Origin: Caenorhabditis remanei
Taxonomy: Eukaryota > Nematoda > Chromadorea > Rhabditida > Rhabditidae
Length of the DNA stretch: 64,000 nt
Reading direction: 5' to 3'
Assembly (NCBI RefSeq): GCF_010183535.1
Contig: NC_071331.1
Span: forward strand, 18,414,001-18,478,000
Position 1 is the stretch's first letter. Each line of letters begins with the position of its first letter. A program made the translations under genes and the position numbers. The notes beneath the pieces are model-generated. The model had not been told where the DNA came from. It searched no databases and worked only from the letters and a program-made list of their open reading frames with translations. Below, piece by piece: positions 10,414 through 23,600 of the stretch.

Positions 10414-11664
10414 ATGCGAAGATATGAATGTGAGTCCTCCGAGTGGAAATTTCAGACAAATTTCTCGTTTTCAGTCTCACATAGAGTCTACAGAAATACT
10501 CGTTTCAATAACAGAATAGATGATTCAGAAAGTAAAATGTAAGTCATTGTATAATTGAAAATTCGTATTCATAGATTTGTAAATTTACAGTGGAGAAATG
10601 AGTTGCCGATACATTAAGTACTGGCGCATCGTAAGGCCCAAATCTGACAAGGGAAGTATATGACGGGCCGAGTTGAACTTTTTGGCTCTATAGGCAAAGA
10701 ATGGTCCCAACCGCAAAGAACGGTCCCAACCGCAAAGAATGGTCCCAACCGCAAAGAATGGTCCCAAAATTTTGGGTGACCCAAATTTCCGAATTACATG
10801 GTCCCAACCGCTAAGAATGGTCCCAACCGCAAAGAATGGTCCCAAAATTTTGGGTGACACGAGTTTCAGAATTGAATGGTCCCTACCGCAAAGAATGGTC
10901 CCTCGAAATTGATACGAAAAACTTTTCACCATTCTCTTAGGCTTAGGTTTCTTAGAAATTGGTGAAAGAATTGACAAAATCGGTTATTAATCGTATTTGT
11001 CAATTTTTTTCCCAATTTCTAAGAAACCTAAGAGAATGGTGAATAGTTTTTCGTATCAATTTCGAGGGACCATTCTTTGCGGTAGGGACCATTCTTTGCG
11101 GTAGGGACCATTCAATTCTGAAACTCGTGTCACCCAAAATTTTGGGACCATTCTTTGCGGTAGGGACCATGTAATTCCTTGGGACCATTCTTTTATTTTT
11201 TGGGACCGTTCTTTGCGGTTGGGACCATTCTTTGCCTATAGAGCCAACTTTTTCTATAAATTGGACCGCAGGTAATTTGGATCTGAGAATTCGAAAATTG
11301 CAATAAATTTCGCTAAATGCTTACGTGAACCGGATTGTGACCCGTCAACTCGGTTCACGTGAGCATTTAGCAGATTTTTATTGCTGGTTTTGAATCCTGA
11401 AAGTCCAAATTACCTACAGCCAAATTTGTGGTATATGTTTCAAATTTCGACCTCGACCCGTTGTGGGTTGAAGGAGCTCACTGGATCTATTTGGAGAATT
11501 TGATGGCTCTGATTAGCCAGACAATTTGTATGAGCTCGTTGAGAAATAATGATTTGAACGAGTTTCTGAAAGAATTTGTGTCGCGTGCGGAAGAGTTGAA
11601 GATGAAATTTTTAAGCGTGGTTGAGGTTATGGCAGAAATTGTACTTGAAGAACAAGAACCATAA
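10414..11664 (+). CDS. Predicted small four-exon gene split by a foldback element
   Basis: Proposed exons: 10414-10429, 10475-10538, 10591-10655, 11420-11664, encoding 129 residues. Phases agree at every join. Exons 1-3 have clean GTGAGT and GTAAGT donors with TTTTCAG and TTTACAG acceptors. The third donor (A/GTATATG) is weaker, and the last acceptor is CCTACAG. The N-terminal half is basic (MRRYEFSHRVYRNTRFNNR), the last exon encodes acidic amphipathic helix-like sequence (LNEFLKEFVSRAEELKMKFL) ending VLEEQEP. No family recognised. Intron 3 is 764 bp because the 562-bp palindromic element at 10684-11245 sits in it. The join across the element is inference; exon 4 could belong to a separate or dead gene. 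Confidence 0.42.
10684..11245. mobile_element. Foldback element A, GGCTCT termini, 8-bp target duplication
   Basis: Termini GGCTCTATAGGCAAAGAATG and its inverted copy CATTCTTTGCCTATAGAGCC are flanked by direct repeats AACTTTTT at 10676-10683 and 11246-11253. The arms are long inverted repeats made of tandem 19-bp units (AAAGAATGGTCCCAACCGC) that meet at a centre near 10,980-11,000 (TTTCTTAGAAATTGG / CCAATTTCTAAGAAA). 562 bp without coding capacity. The 8-bp duplication fits a hAT-type mechanism. Confidence 0.8.
11312..11375. repeat. Short inverted repeat
   Basis: CTAAATGCTTACGTGAACCG and CGGTTCACGTGAGCATTTAG form a 20-bp inverted repeat separated by about 20 bp. It lies just outside element A, inside the proposed intron 3 of the small gene, and could fold as a hairpin. 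Confidence 0.6.
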
Positions 11665-14600
11665 AATGAAACTGTTTTTTATTGTAAGTTTCAGATTTTA
11701 GATGAAAAGTGATTCGGATAGCACGAGTGTTTATTGTTTTCAGATACAACATGAGTGTTCTATTTCGTGGAAGATGAATAGACCGGATTCAAATATCGAA
11801 ATGACGCTTGAACAAAGTTTTAAAGTCACGAAATAGTATTCTAGGCTGTTAATTCTATGATTTGATGTACTTTATTGTCTAATTTTGAAACAAAATAATT
11901 TTTCTGAAACCTCAATGTTAAACCTCAAATTTAAAACGCAAAAGGGGCGCCAGACACACAAAATCAGAATTCCACTCTCACGCCACTTCCATTTTTGCAG
12001 TTTTAATTTGTCGTTGTCTCCTAATTTCCAGGAAGCGAAATCTAGTGTCTGTTCTCTGAAATCTTTGTCTGAAATCTCGCGGCAAGAGACAAGCAATTAC
12101 TCAAAACATGTCATCGTCAGAGTGTCTTCTGAATCTCACGTCTTCTGGATATTGCTGGATTTCGAAATTTAAATTCACACATTCATTCCTCGTCGTCCGT
12201 TTTAGATTCAGTTTCTATTGACGAATATGGTTTCTTCTGATTTTGATCTTCTATCCGTTTTTAGATTTATTTTATGATGAATTCGTTGTAAATTGTACCT
12301 AGTTTCTGTACTTTATGATAGAATTTTCCATCAGAACATCAAAAAACTCAAAAAGGAGCAAGAAGAGCTTCCTCGTTCTTGTTCTTCTTCTAAAATTCCA
12401 GTGTTCATCATTGAATATAATGTGAAAAAGAGGCGAATAGAATATATCAAATTCAAACAAGAAACGAATTCAGCCGAGTGTAAATTCATCTTCTCTCCTC
12501 CCTCTCTCTCTTCTCTTTTTCAGTTTTTTTTCAGAACAGATCTAGATATTTTCCACGTGGCATCCAGCCAATTTCAGATGAGAAAGACGAAGAAAAAACG
12601 TTTAGTAGACATGAAGAAAAAACACAATTTAAGACGCGTCTCTTTCTCCTTTTTTTCACTCCCATCCGCCGCCTTTTCATAATCGCAAATCTAGTTTTGC
12701 TCACTCTATTGTACCTTCTTTTTTCTATCCATTTTTATTTTATTTTTGTGTTTTTTCTAAGATTCTTCTTCTCTTTTTCAAGATAGATGTCTTCTTCAGA
12801 GAAAACAGGAAACAATTTGGTATCCATCTCTCTCTCTCACCAAAAATTGCATTGTTTCACGCCCCTTTAGTCATTGGGTGTGAGTGTGTTATTTTATTTT
12901 GGGAGCCGAGTTTTTTGTTCCTCTTTGCTTTTTTGGGATGAATTTTTTGAACTCGAACGTGCCAAAAAACACTTAGACGTCAAAAAAACATTTAAATGCC
13001 CTTTGTGGTCTCAAAAGTAATCAGAAATGTTTTGAATACAGTTTTCAATAATTAGACGTCCCAAAACATAAAAACGTCTCAAAAAGATTTAGACGTCCCT
13101 TGAACACTTTCAGTAACTTTTGTTGAATTTTGTGTTGAAGAAACGTCTAAATGTTTTTTTGGGATGTCTAAATATTCAAACCTAACGTTTGGGGTTTAAA
13201 GGGAGGCCTAAACATTTTATGGAGCGTTCAAACGTTTTTTGGGACTTCTAAATGTTTTTTGGGGCATTAAAGTTTTCAAAGGACATCTAAACTGGAGTAG
13301 AGCCAGAACATTTTACAAAAGGATTACAGATTCAGGGTCTGAGATCTTGGGCCCGGATGTTCACATGGCTTGTGCTAATAGACCGCGGCGACAGACTCTC
13401 TGAAAGATCTGGCCTAGTTCCAGTTTTTGGATTGTTGTTTCTCTATAAGTAACCCTTTTGGATTCTTGTTGTCTTCTTCATGCACCTACATACTTAGAAT
13501 ACTAATATACATTACCTCCGTGCCCGATATACATAACCTTTTCATCTAAGTTGTCCTCTCGATTATGGGTGTTTTATCTGACATTTCCGAGCAGAAATTA
13601 TTTTTTTTTCTATTTCTGCTCGAAGCTGGATAAAATAGATATTGAACAACAATGTATACAGAACAATTTTTTTAGTTTTCATCAAAAATCTTCATTTTAA
13701 ATTCGGGTTGCATTATAAGAAAATTCTTCCTTTGTGTAACAGGATTTATAAAGAATAATCTCATTAATTTAACTTATATCCGCTGACAATCCCCCTTCCT
13801 TCTCTCCTCCGTTTGCAGAATTTTAAATTCTAAAGTTACTTTTTGGAAGTTGCAAGTTATAATTTCCGTGGTTTTTTTTCAATTTCCCCTCTTTTTATCT
13901 TTTTAAAATAAAAACCTTAATCCTCCCATCAACCAAATCACTAAAAATAACTCAATCTGATTTCAACGTCACCATCCATTTCCCGTGCTGCAACTAATCA
14001 ATTTCCGTTTAGTGCATCACATCGTCAGCATACATATTGCACATAAAATCTTTGAGACGTAATCCGGTTATGACCGATAAGAATTATGGAAAAATCTGTC
14101 TGATTCTAGTGGATGATGAACTTTTGAGACTGGAAAAATAGAGAATTGACTGAAAGTGATGTTCCAGAAATATTCGTTCTTATTCTTTAGACAGTAATAG
14201 AGTTTGCGCAGAACTTATTACAGAAAACCAGTACCGTACCTTGTCATCTTCTGTGCGAATATGCTCGAATGAGAATCAATTTTCAGACCTGAACTGGTTT
14301 GAGCAAACCTGAGTGATATCCTGATCCAGTATTTTCAAAATTCGATAAAATGTTCTCTAGTTTACACCTCCATCCCATTCATCTTTCAAAACCCCATATT
14401 TTTGATGTTAATCACTTTGGACCTAAGCGATTTTTGTTATATATCTTCCAACAGTTGTGCCTACTTTTCAATAGCCACTCAGTGTAGCCACCCTCACTTT
14501 TTTTGAATTCCTAGAAAACTCTAGCAAAAAGATGAGAAAAGTCCACTGAATTCCGACTTAATGAACTGTGATTTACTGCGTTTTTTCCTTCTTCTCTAGA

Positions 14601-15754
14601 AATTTCTCTTAGAAATATTTATATTCTCCCCTTTTCTCCTAAAAACGGAAACTTTTTCCCACATAATATTCTGAAATGGAGAATGTCACATGGCGTCTAT
14701 CTATTCGCCAACTGGCTTCTAGAGAGAAAAGTTTTCGGACCAAAGTTGACCTTTTTGTTTCTCTTTTTTCTCTCATAATTCCCTTTAAATCCATCGTGTG
14801 AGAGAGTTTCAATCAACTTCTTCCGCATTTCTTCATTTCTCTCTTCCCCCAAAAAATGAACTTGCAAAGTAAGTTTTTTTTCTTTCTACTGTCTCTTTTT
14901 TTCTTTCCACAGCTATTTTTAGTAGCTAATATTGAATGAGGTGAAATTTTCGAGTCTCAAATCTATAACAATATTTCGAACTAAAAAAACAAATAAGTAT
15001 GGAACATCATTCATAGAATTGACTTGGAAAACTAATCATGCTAAAACTTTGAGTATTTTTTTGAGAAGTTTTGAAACGGTAAAAAATTTTTTAAGACTCT
15101 TCCTCACTCTACATTTTGAAACTAGTCATTTGGTAACTGTGCCGTTTCAAAACTACGGGAACGAGTTTAGAAATCTAGAGATAAAAAGGCTGATAAAATG
15201 AGAGAATAGAAGTTCCTCTTCGTTCAAAACTAATTGTAGGAAATTAGGAATTTCACAGTTGTCAAGGGTCACTTTGCTAGATTTTTCAAAGCTTCTTCCC
15301 CCTTCAACCAGAATAAAGCTCCATGAGTCTGTCTGTCTGTCCTTCTGTTTATCCTCTCATCCTCCTCACTAGACTCCTCCCCTTTTGATTATTCATCATC
15401 AATTAATCATCCATCATCCCCGTTCACTTCCTCTTCTTCTTCTTCTTCTCCTCTCTAAATCCAAATAATTTCGAGTTCATTTCTAATATTTTCATCTGAA
15501 CATCCGCTTCGTCACAATCAGAACATCCGGCTTTTTTCTCTCCTGATACGGATAATCTTTCATTTTTCCATTTTTTCTTCATTCCCCAAAAAAATCGAAA
15601 ATCATAACGAAAAGTGTTTGATATGTCTCACTAAAAGAGTTTTGTTCAAACGAGTTCTCCCAATCTAATTTTCGTTTCTTTTTCTAGATTGTGCTTTGCT
15701 TTTTTCTTTACTTGTTGTCCCACAAATGAACTCTTTTTATTGGATGTGTGTTAG
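11665..15754. other. Long non-coding stretch upstream of the potassium channel gene
   Basis: No supportable gene in about 4 kb. It holds pyrimidine-rich tracts, a repeat patch at 12950-13290, and a possible mini-exon at 14857-14869 (ATGAACTTGCAAA followed by GTAAGT). Open frames of 60-130 codons here have low-complexity, Lys/Asn/Phe-rich translations and no convincing splice context. Confidence 0.45.
12950..13290. repeat. Degenerate repeat patch of the ACGTCTAAATGTTTTTTGGG type
   Basis: At least six variants of a roughly 25-30 bp motif (ACGTCTAAATGTTTTTTTGGGA and its inverted form CCAAAAAACACTTAGACGTC) occur in both orientations, giving an imperfect palindromic patch. Probably a decayed foldback element. 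Confidence 0.5.
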
Positions 15755-15756
15755 TA

Positions 15757-17025
15757 TTAGGTTGATGCATAAGTTTCTTTCTTTTTTGAAGGTGTGACTT
15801 TGGCCCCCGGTCTCTAAGCGATAAGGTTGTTTTTCCACCCAAACTTTTTTGCATTTTTATGACCTCTTTAGTGGCTAACATATAATATTTCAAGTTGGTT
15901 CCTAGATAGTCCGCTCGTGAAAACGATGGCTTTTTTGATCGCCAACCAAATGCCTATTTTGGAAAGTTTTTTGATTTTTGTCGCATTGGTATCGAAATGA
16001 TAAGATCTTCATAAAAAATTGAACGCAATTTATAGAATAAGATTTGATCTTGTTATCTCATTTTAGTTTTCAGTCGGAATGTTGAAAACAAAAAAGTTGT
16101 GATTAGACGATCGACAGCAACGAGAAACCATGGTTCAGCTGGGTTCAAACAGATTACAGAAATATTTGAGAGAACATTTGTACCAAACTATTTGTAAAAG
16201 TTAGAGGATAACATGAGTTAATTATTTCTTGAAAAAGTTTATGACAAAGCCATCAAATTAAGTGATAAAACATGGCTGATAAATTTCTTATGATTTTTGC
16301 GCTTTCGAGAAATTTTGTGTACTAGACCTGAGTGGAGTCTAGGTCTCTTCTGAACGCTCACAAATAAGTCTGAATTATTTTATTGTAAGTAATCAATAGT
16401 ACACACATTGATCTAAAAATGTGCAAAATATCTAGTGAATTGCTTTAGAGGTAGGAGCAGTAGGCCTCATCAAACTCAAAAATCAAGTGATTTTGATGAT
16501 GTTGACTTCGGGCTTCCTGCGAAAAAGGACAAATGATGTGAATATTGGAAACAACGTAAATTTAAAAACATCAATGCCTACTTTACTCAGTAACCAACAT
16601 TTCCATCAATTTCCCTATCTACAGTTAAAGAAATATCGAAAATACTCGCACACTCCTAAATTGCTGATCCTAACCTTTCATCAGGGACCCGCACTGAACT
16701 ATCGTTGCTTAGTTGGAATGCCTTTATTTGCTTTTTATAAATAACTTTTCTTGCTTTTTTTAATTCTGAATAGCTCACCCATTCTTATCAGCATTTTCTA
16801 GGAAAAAAATGGAGACGAAAAATGGTACCAAAAAAGGGTTCCTCAAGCGTTTTGACGTGCCTCCGGCTGAGATTAGGCGGATGGTGGACGTCAAGTCACA
16901 GGTATAATCACAATGAGTTATAGGTACTAACCAACAATGTTTCTTATTATGTGAACTATTAGTCTTCTAGAAATTTCATACCAAAAATTACCCAAAAAAA
17001 GAAAGAAACTTATGCATCAACCTAA
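15757..17025. mobile_element. Decayed mariner-like transposon 1
   Basis: 1269 bp bounded by inverted repeats TTAGGTTGATGCATAAGTTT and the matching inverted end at 17006-17025, with TA on both sides (15755-15756 and 17026-17027), the signature target duplication of Tc1/mariner elements. Size and the TTAGGTTG terminus fit mariner. No intact transposase frame remains, so it is non-autonomous or dead. Confidence 0.8.
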
Positions 17026-17121
17026 TATTTTCTCGGGGGTTTCGGGCAAAGATTCGTAGAAAATAAATGTCCAGTAGAGCAAATTTACTTCATATAAAAT
17101 TACCATTCAGAATGCTATTAT

Positions 17122-17260
17122 TTTAGCTCAACACAGTTCTTACAACTGCGGTCCACCGAAATGCCCTGAAAAATGTCTCTTTTTCTCGGATTCTCTCAAT
17201 TTCACACACAATTTTCTTCGGTTTCGGTAGAGCGCGGTTGTAAGAAGCGTTCCGTGCTAA
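17122..17260. mobile_element. Small TIR element (TTAGC...GCTAA), copy 1
   Basis: About 139 bp with ends TTAGCTCAACACAGTTCTTA and inverted TAAGAAGCGTTCCGTGCTAA. Internal sequence CTCTCAATTTC..CACAATTTTCTTCGGTTTCGG is shared with the copy at 25258-25396. Confidence 0.7.
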
Positions 17261-17607
17261 TAGGAATCTTTGAAGAATATGTGCAGACGCCTCGACAGAC
17301 TGACTTCTCTTCCTCTAGATTTCAATAGTCAATAATCACAAAAAGTGGGATCCAACTGGACATGCGGAAATTCAAAACCTCAAACATGCCCTCCCCTTCT
17401 CATATCATCTTGTCATCATATCAGTCAATCATTCACACACGTTTTTCAACTTTTCCCCCCTCGAATCCCCCGGGATCCCAGTCTCTCTTCGTTCTAGACT
17501 CAGACACATCGACATATTCTTCCAAAGTGATCTCTCCTTTCATCTCATTATTACGTTAACACTTGTCACTTCTCCGACCCAACTCATTCATCATTTTTAA
17601 AGGGGAC

Positions 17608-20600
17608 ATGTTGTCCTCAACTGGAAGGAACTTCACTCCGCTCGATGGATCGAATGGAACGAGTTCGAGAAGAAATCCCTTCGTACAGGTCACTTCTACT
17701 GGTGAGTGTTTTATTAGGATTTTGATTGAAACATACATTTTTTGATAAGACCTCTGCAAAATCCAAGTAGCCTAAAAAAACTTCAAATCGAGATTAACAA
17801 TTACTTACAAAATTTTTTAAAATCTAAATGTTTTGATACGTCTCTATTCTTAATATTTTGATCGCATTACGCCTGAACATTCAAAAATTCTAATAATCGG
17901 TCAGAATTTAAGAAAAATGTTACCGTTTCAACGAATTTCCATAGAGTTGACTGGATTATGTTCAGCAGTAATTGAATATTTCGGATATGTACCCAACGTT
18001 TACGAGATTCAGCTCAATACATTGATTTCAAAAACCATATACAATAGGAACCGTAAAATGTGTTTTACGATATTTAAAAAAGAAAAAATTTCAGAAAAAT
18101 CACGTTCTGGGGTCTTGTTTCGATTCAAATGTTGGTTCTGAAACAATTAAAGCATTCCGTTTTTGAAACAAATTTATCTGGAACGTTTAAAATTTTGTTG
18201 CAAGTCTGGTTTATACTTGAGGTCGCTGAAAATTTCAGCACCACCGAGTGAAATGTTTGGCTCTGTTCCAAAATCGGAGGCCCATAAAAAAATCGGAGGC
18301 CCATAGCAGAATCGGAGGCCCATGGCAGAATCGGAGGCCCGTAAAAAAATCGGAGGCCCATGGCAGAATCGGAGGCCCATAAAAAAATAAGAGGCCTGTA
18401 GCAGAATCGGAGGCCAATGGTAGATAGAGAATGTCATCGTTTATAAATGCTGAAAAACTCCCTTATAAGCATCTGAAGTAGTGCAGAAGTCTGAAAACCA
18501 TGTTGTAACTACATGATGCGCAAAGCTGATTTTTATTTTTATTTTTCATTCATTGCTAATTATAACAGATCTTTTTTAACACATTTATCTACCCGAAGAA
18601 AGTGACATATTTATGTGAATAATTGTTAAAGGAAAAAAAATGGGAAGCAACTACAGTGCGTCCAATAATTTTAACTCTCCATTGTTCGGAATAATACTCC
18701 ATTGTTCTGAATAATTTCAGTCATCCTATATTTCATGCTTCCAACGACAATTGCAGTTTTTAGTTGAAAATGGTCAACTTTGTGACTGTGAGACAGCCTT
18801 TCTGATAGTCTCACAATATTGATTCGTTATGGATTGTATAGATCACAAATAGAGCTTTATTTTTGTAGTTGACAACTTTTTTATACGGACACATCCTAAG
18901 ATGTTACAGGCAATCTATGTAAACAGCTCCAAAAGTTTTCCTTTTAGCACTGAAAAAGCACAACAACTGCGAGCAATCACTTTGACGATTGATATCTTCT
19001 TAGGATGTGCATATAGGTTGACTGAAAATATTCAGAACAATGGAGGAGAGACCAGTTATTGAACTGTGCATTGTTTTTTTTGTGTTTTTGAATAATCAAT
19101 AATGTTTTAAAGCTCTTTCTTACTAGTGATATGCGTGAAAAATCGAAAAAATCGAGGGTGTCCTCAGGGAATTTTGGGCAATTCGCCCACCGTTTTGGGC
19201 GATTTGCCCACCAATTGGGCAGGCTTGCCGCCACGATGGCGGCAAGGACGCCCAAATCGAGGGCGAATTGCCCATTTTATGTTGTTTCTAGCGTGCGCTT
19301 CGCTTGCTCCCCTCGTCGCAATATATTCATTTTAGTGAGAAACAGAAGAAAATTTATGGATTTAATCAGCATTTATTAATTTGTTCAAAAATACAAAATC
19401 AAAATCAAAAATATGAATGTGAGAAGAGTTGGTGAACGAAGAAAGGGTTAGAAGGAAACAAATTCTATCGGAGAAGTGGAGAGAACGGTTGGCAGGAGGT
19501 GTTTCGACGTTTCATAATAACGAGAAGTCTTCGGCGAGGGACCTGAAATGATATTTATAATAGCAGAATTCGTTAGTAGCAGCAGTGATCCTCGTCTTCG
19601 AAAAGATTTCGCTTTTCATCATAACACGTGTATTAAGAGACGGTTTAGCGAAGGGAGACGTCGAATCATGAGCTGTCGTGTCCACTATAAGATAACTTAC
19701 TTGAATGAGTCAACTCCATGTGGCTAGCATCAGAAAGTCGGAGTGCTGACAGTCAGATCAATAGCTGGCGGTTAGAAGTTCCGTAGAGAGACGGTTTTTA
19801 TTTCCATCGAACAAGTGTTCTGAAGTCCCAAATTATTTTCTTCTGGATTAATAAGTTTTTTCACTTACGAAGAAGATCTCCTTTACTTTCGAATAGCATC
19901 TTTTCTGGTATTTTAAAAACATGCATTTGATAGAGTAGTGTATTTAAAACGAATAAATTAAAATAATAAATGACGCAGCAAACAATTTGATGATTTTCAG
20001 AGTGCAGTAGAGCGCATGTTTATAAAGTGGGCGAATTGCCCCACAAATGGGCAACTTGCCCTACTCCATCCTCACGCACACCCCCACTTCTTCCACCACA
20101 CCCTCGCCCAACTCTTGCCCAACCCTTGCCCAGTGGGCAACCTGCCCAAAGTGAGGGCAATTCGCCGAAAATAGAGGCAAAATGCCGGCAAGGCGCCAAA
20201 CCCTCGCCTAAAATTCCCTGAGTCTTATCATTTTTGGACGGCCAAAAAAGTGTTTTTTGAGGTCACGTGCTCAGAATTAGGTATTTTTTCTAGAAATTTG
20301 TTTGTAGGGGTTTTCAACCATTCTGGATCGAACTACATTCACAGTTTTTCCAGAACACATCCCATTTTCTCGGTATGTTCGATGTAGGGGGGTGTCTTAA
20401 AATAATTGGACGCACTGTAGTTGCTTCCCATTTTTTTCCTTTAACAATTATTCACATAAATATGTCACTTTCTTCGGGTAGATAAATGTGTTAAAAAAGA
20501 TCTGGTATAATTAGCAATGAATGAAAAAAAAAATCAGCTTTGCGCATCATGTAGTTATTTTTCTGGTTTTCAGACTTCTGCACTACTTCAGATGCTTATA

Positions 20601-23600
20601 AGGGAGTTTTTCATCATTTATAAGCGATGACATTCTCTATCTACCATGGGCCTCCGATTCTGCCATGGGCCTCCGATTTTTTTACGGGCCTCCGATTCTG
20701 CCATGGGCCTCCGATTCTGCTATGGGCCTCCGATTTTTTTATGGGCCTCCGATTTTGGAACAGAGCCAAATGTTTTCCATATATTTTGTTCTAAAATGTA
20801 CTGTTTCAGTATGTGATGTTTAGTTTTCAATTCAGATTACGTTTAATCATCCTATCGATTGAGCATCTGATCATTATTTTACCAAACTTCAGTAATATTT
20901 TCGAAATATTTTTTGTACGGTCTGATGAAACCTCTCAGAACTTTCCAGTCTAGTATACATTAAGGGAAGGGTGAAAAAAGAAAGTTTGTCCTAGACTTCT
21001 TCAGCTTCAGTTTTTACAATTTTTCGATTTCCGATTTTAAAATCTTCTGAAAATCCCTTATTAAACTTCAGTTAACTCTTCGAAAAACTGTAAATAACTT
21101 TTCTTTGCCTACATTCTTCTCTAGAATATCAATTAAATCGAAGTCGTAACCTAGGCGATCCCTCTTCTCGAGCTCCCTTCTCAACCCATTCCTTCCACTC
21201 TCTCTTTCAGATTCTTGCACTCTACCGGACCGCCCATCTCTAAACACTCCACCAATTTCATCCCGTGTTCGTGGCGAGAAGCTAGTCAACTACATGGAGC
21301 GCTCACCACCCTCTTCATCGGTGGCAATCATACCGGGGTAAGCAGATTAATCCGAGTGCTCTTTTCCTTTTTTCTTTTTTTTCTTCTCGTTTTTCGCCCC
21401 GACACGTAGAGAAGGGGGGCACAACTCGTCATCATCGAAATTAAAAGGAGTCGCCGAAGGGCACATTTTTAGTTTTTTAGAGCGAGAAGACATGATGTAT
21501 ATATGTTGTATCCCTTACTCTTTTCTCATATCAAAGAGAGAAGTCAAACCGAAGGCCATTGAATATGTATCCTTTTATGTTGATTAGTGAGACTTGAATT
21601 CTTTTTGAATTGGTTTTTTGAGTTCATTGAATTTCAAACATCACCTCGTTATCTCCTCGTGGGAAATGAATGTCTGCAGATAATCCAGACATATAGTAGA
21701 CATAATTGCACTAATTACGTCCCAGGTTGCGTTTATTTGTTCTTTAAACTCCAGATTATGAGATTCGTAAAGCATATTTATTCGACTTGATTATAACCAA
21801 TACTTGGACTCCATAAAAATATAATATCGGGTACTTACTTCAAACGACAATATATCTGAATTTCCTTGGTTTTATTACTTCTTCTAACTATATAAGTTAA
21901 GATTGTGGAACCTATTTCAACTACTTTAAAAGTTCTGATGAGTCTAACTGAAATATTTATGAAGTATATTTTTATTTACGAAACTTTGAAATAGCTATTT
22001 CATTTTTGATTGTTTTTGGCAAAATCTATCATATTAGGTTGGTTCATAATTTTCTGCAATTTTCGAGCTTGCTGGTTGTCGTTTTGTTTTCTCGGCACAG
22101 GAGTAGTTTTTCGACGTGGTTGTTTTTGTGTTTGGTAGATCCACTCAAGTACTTGCTACAGTTTTAAAGTTTTACTCCTCACGTTTTTTTCTCGCCGAGA
22201 ACGGAGCTTAGATTTACACGCAACTTTTTGCGTTTTTGAAACCTTATTTTGTTTTCATTCGTTTCTGGTCTAAAAATTATGCCATTAAAAAAGAAGTTGC
22301 TGGTGTATGTTAACAAAGGTCTCTTTGTTTCAACGCAAATACTTTTTGATTTAAAAGATTTGACACAAGAAATTTAGATCTGATTGAAAAAATTCTTCTC
22401 TTTCAGCAGTCAGAGATAGATTTGGAGTTATAGCAGGGAATCGTTGAAGCGGATCTGTATCAAACCACCCGTAGGTTGTCAAGTTCTTTTAGGGTCACTC
22501 ATGTAACTGTAGATCATGGATGGAAACAAATTATCGGAATGAGAAAATTCGTCGTTACATACCACTCGTTTTGAAACAACATAAGATGATACATCACATG
22601 GACCTAAGTTGGTTCTTAGTACTTTTACACCCAACACACGTATGGTCGGGCTATTTATTTATTAGAAATTAATAGTGGAGTTGTTACTCTAACGATGTGA
22701 GGAAAGTACAATGTGTGGGCTAAGATTAGCGTCCTCTGGATGTTCTCAAACCTGAAAAAGTGGTTTTTTGAATCTGGTACTCAGTACTCTGGGTGGAGTA
22801 GTGGGAACTCATGAACGACGACAGGAAAGAAACATTAGATGTTTACGTTTCTTATTTTGATAAATTTAAAATCATGTGACTTCAGGACGGGCAGATATAA
22901 CAAAACGGCGATTTCAGTATGACAAAGCTTTTTCATGTGTTGGGAAAGTAACCCACAACAAACTGTTGCCATCTGGCTGGACAATACTTTTTTATTCATC
23001 GTATTAATCCAACCTTCTTCTCTTTAATTACAAACATTTAACTTGACTCCAACGACATTTAAATGGGAAAGAATCCGAATAGAAAGGGGATATCAAAAAG
23101 AAGCAAGTTTCCTTTTTCATTGATCTCGATTAGATGGTCTACGCAGAGAGAATCAGTAAGCTACCAAAATCTTGTCAGAAGACCACCGATGCTGATAAAC
23201 AATATTTTGAATTCTAGAACTTCTTCTGGATTTGAAAAAATAGAAGCAAAGTTTTATCGAAAAATTGCAGAAAATTATGAACCAACCTAATACAAAATAA
23301 TTGTACTGAAGTTTTATAGCCAAACCAATTGAGTACACAAAGATCTGGAAGAGAATATGAAAATTGCACTATAAAAATATTTAACTTTTAAAGGCAAAAA
23401 ATCAATTATCACTGAATATTGAGGACAAGTCCTATTAAACGATTTCAAAACTTTTAGGAACCTTAAAAGTAGTTATTCACCTTGCTCGGAATATTTTAGA
23501 TCCTAGTGATCATACACTTCGGATTAACTTCCCGTAAGATCACTTTGATGAACAAGATGTCTTTGAAATCTGCGAATGTAAGAGCAACTTCTCTGGAAGA

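Noticed and set aside
12293..12682. 129-codon plus-strand frame
   Set aside because: Lys/Phe/Ser-rich translation from homopolymer-rich DNA, no splice partners and no recognisable motif.
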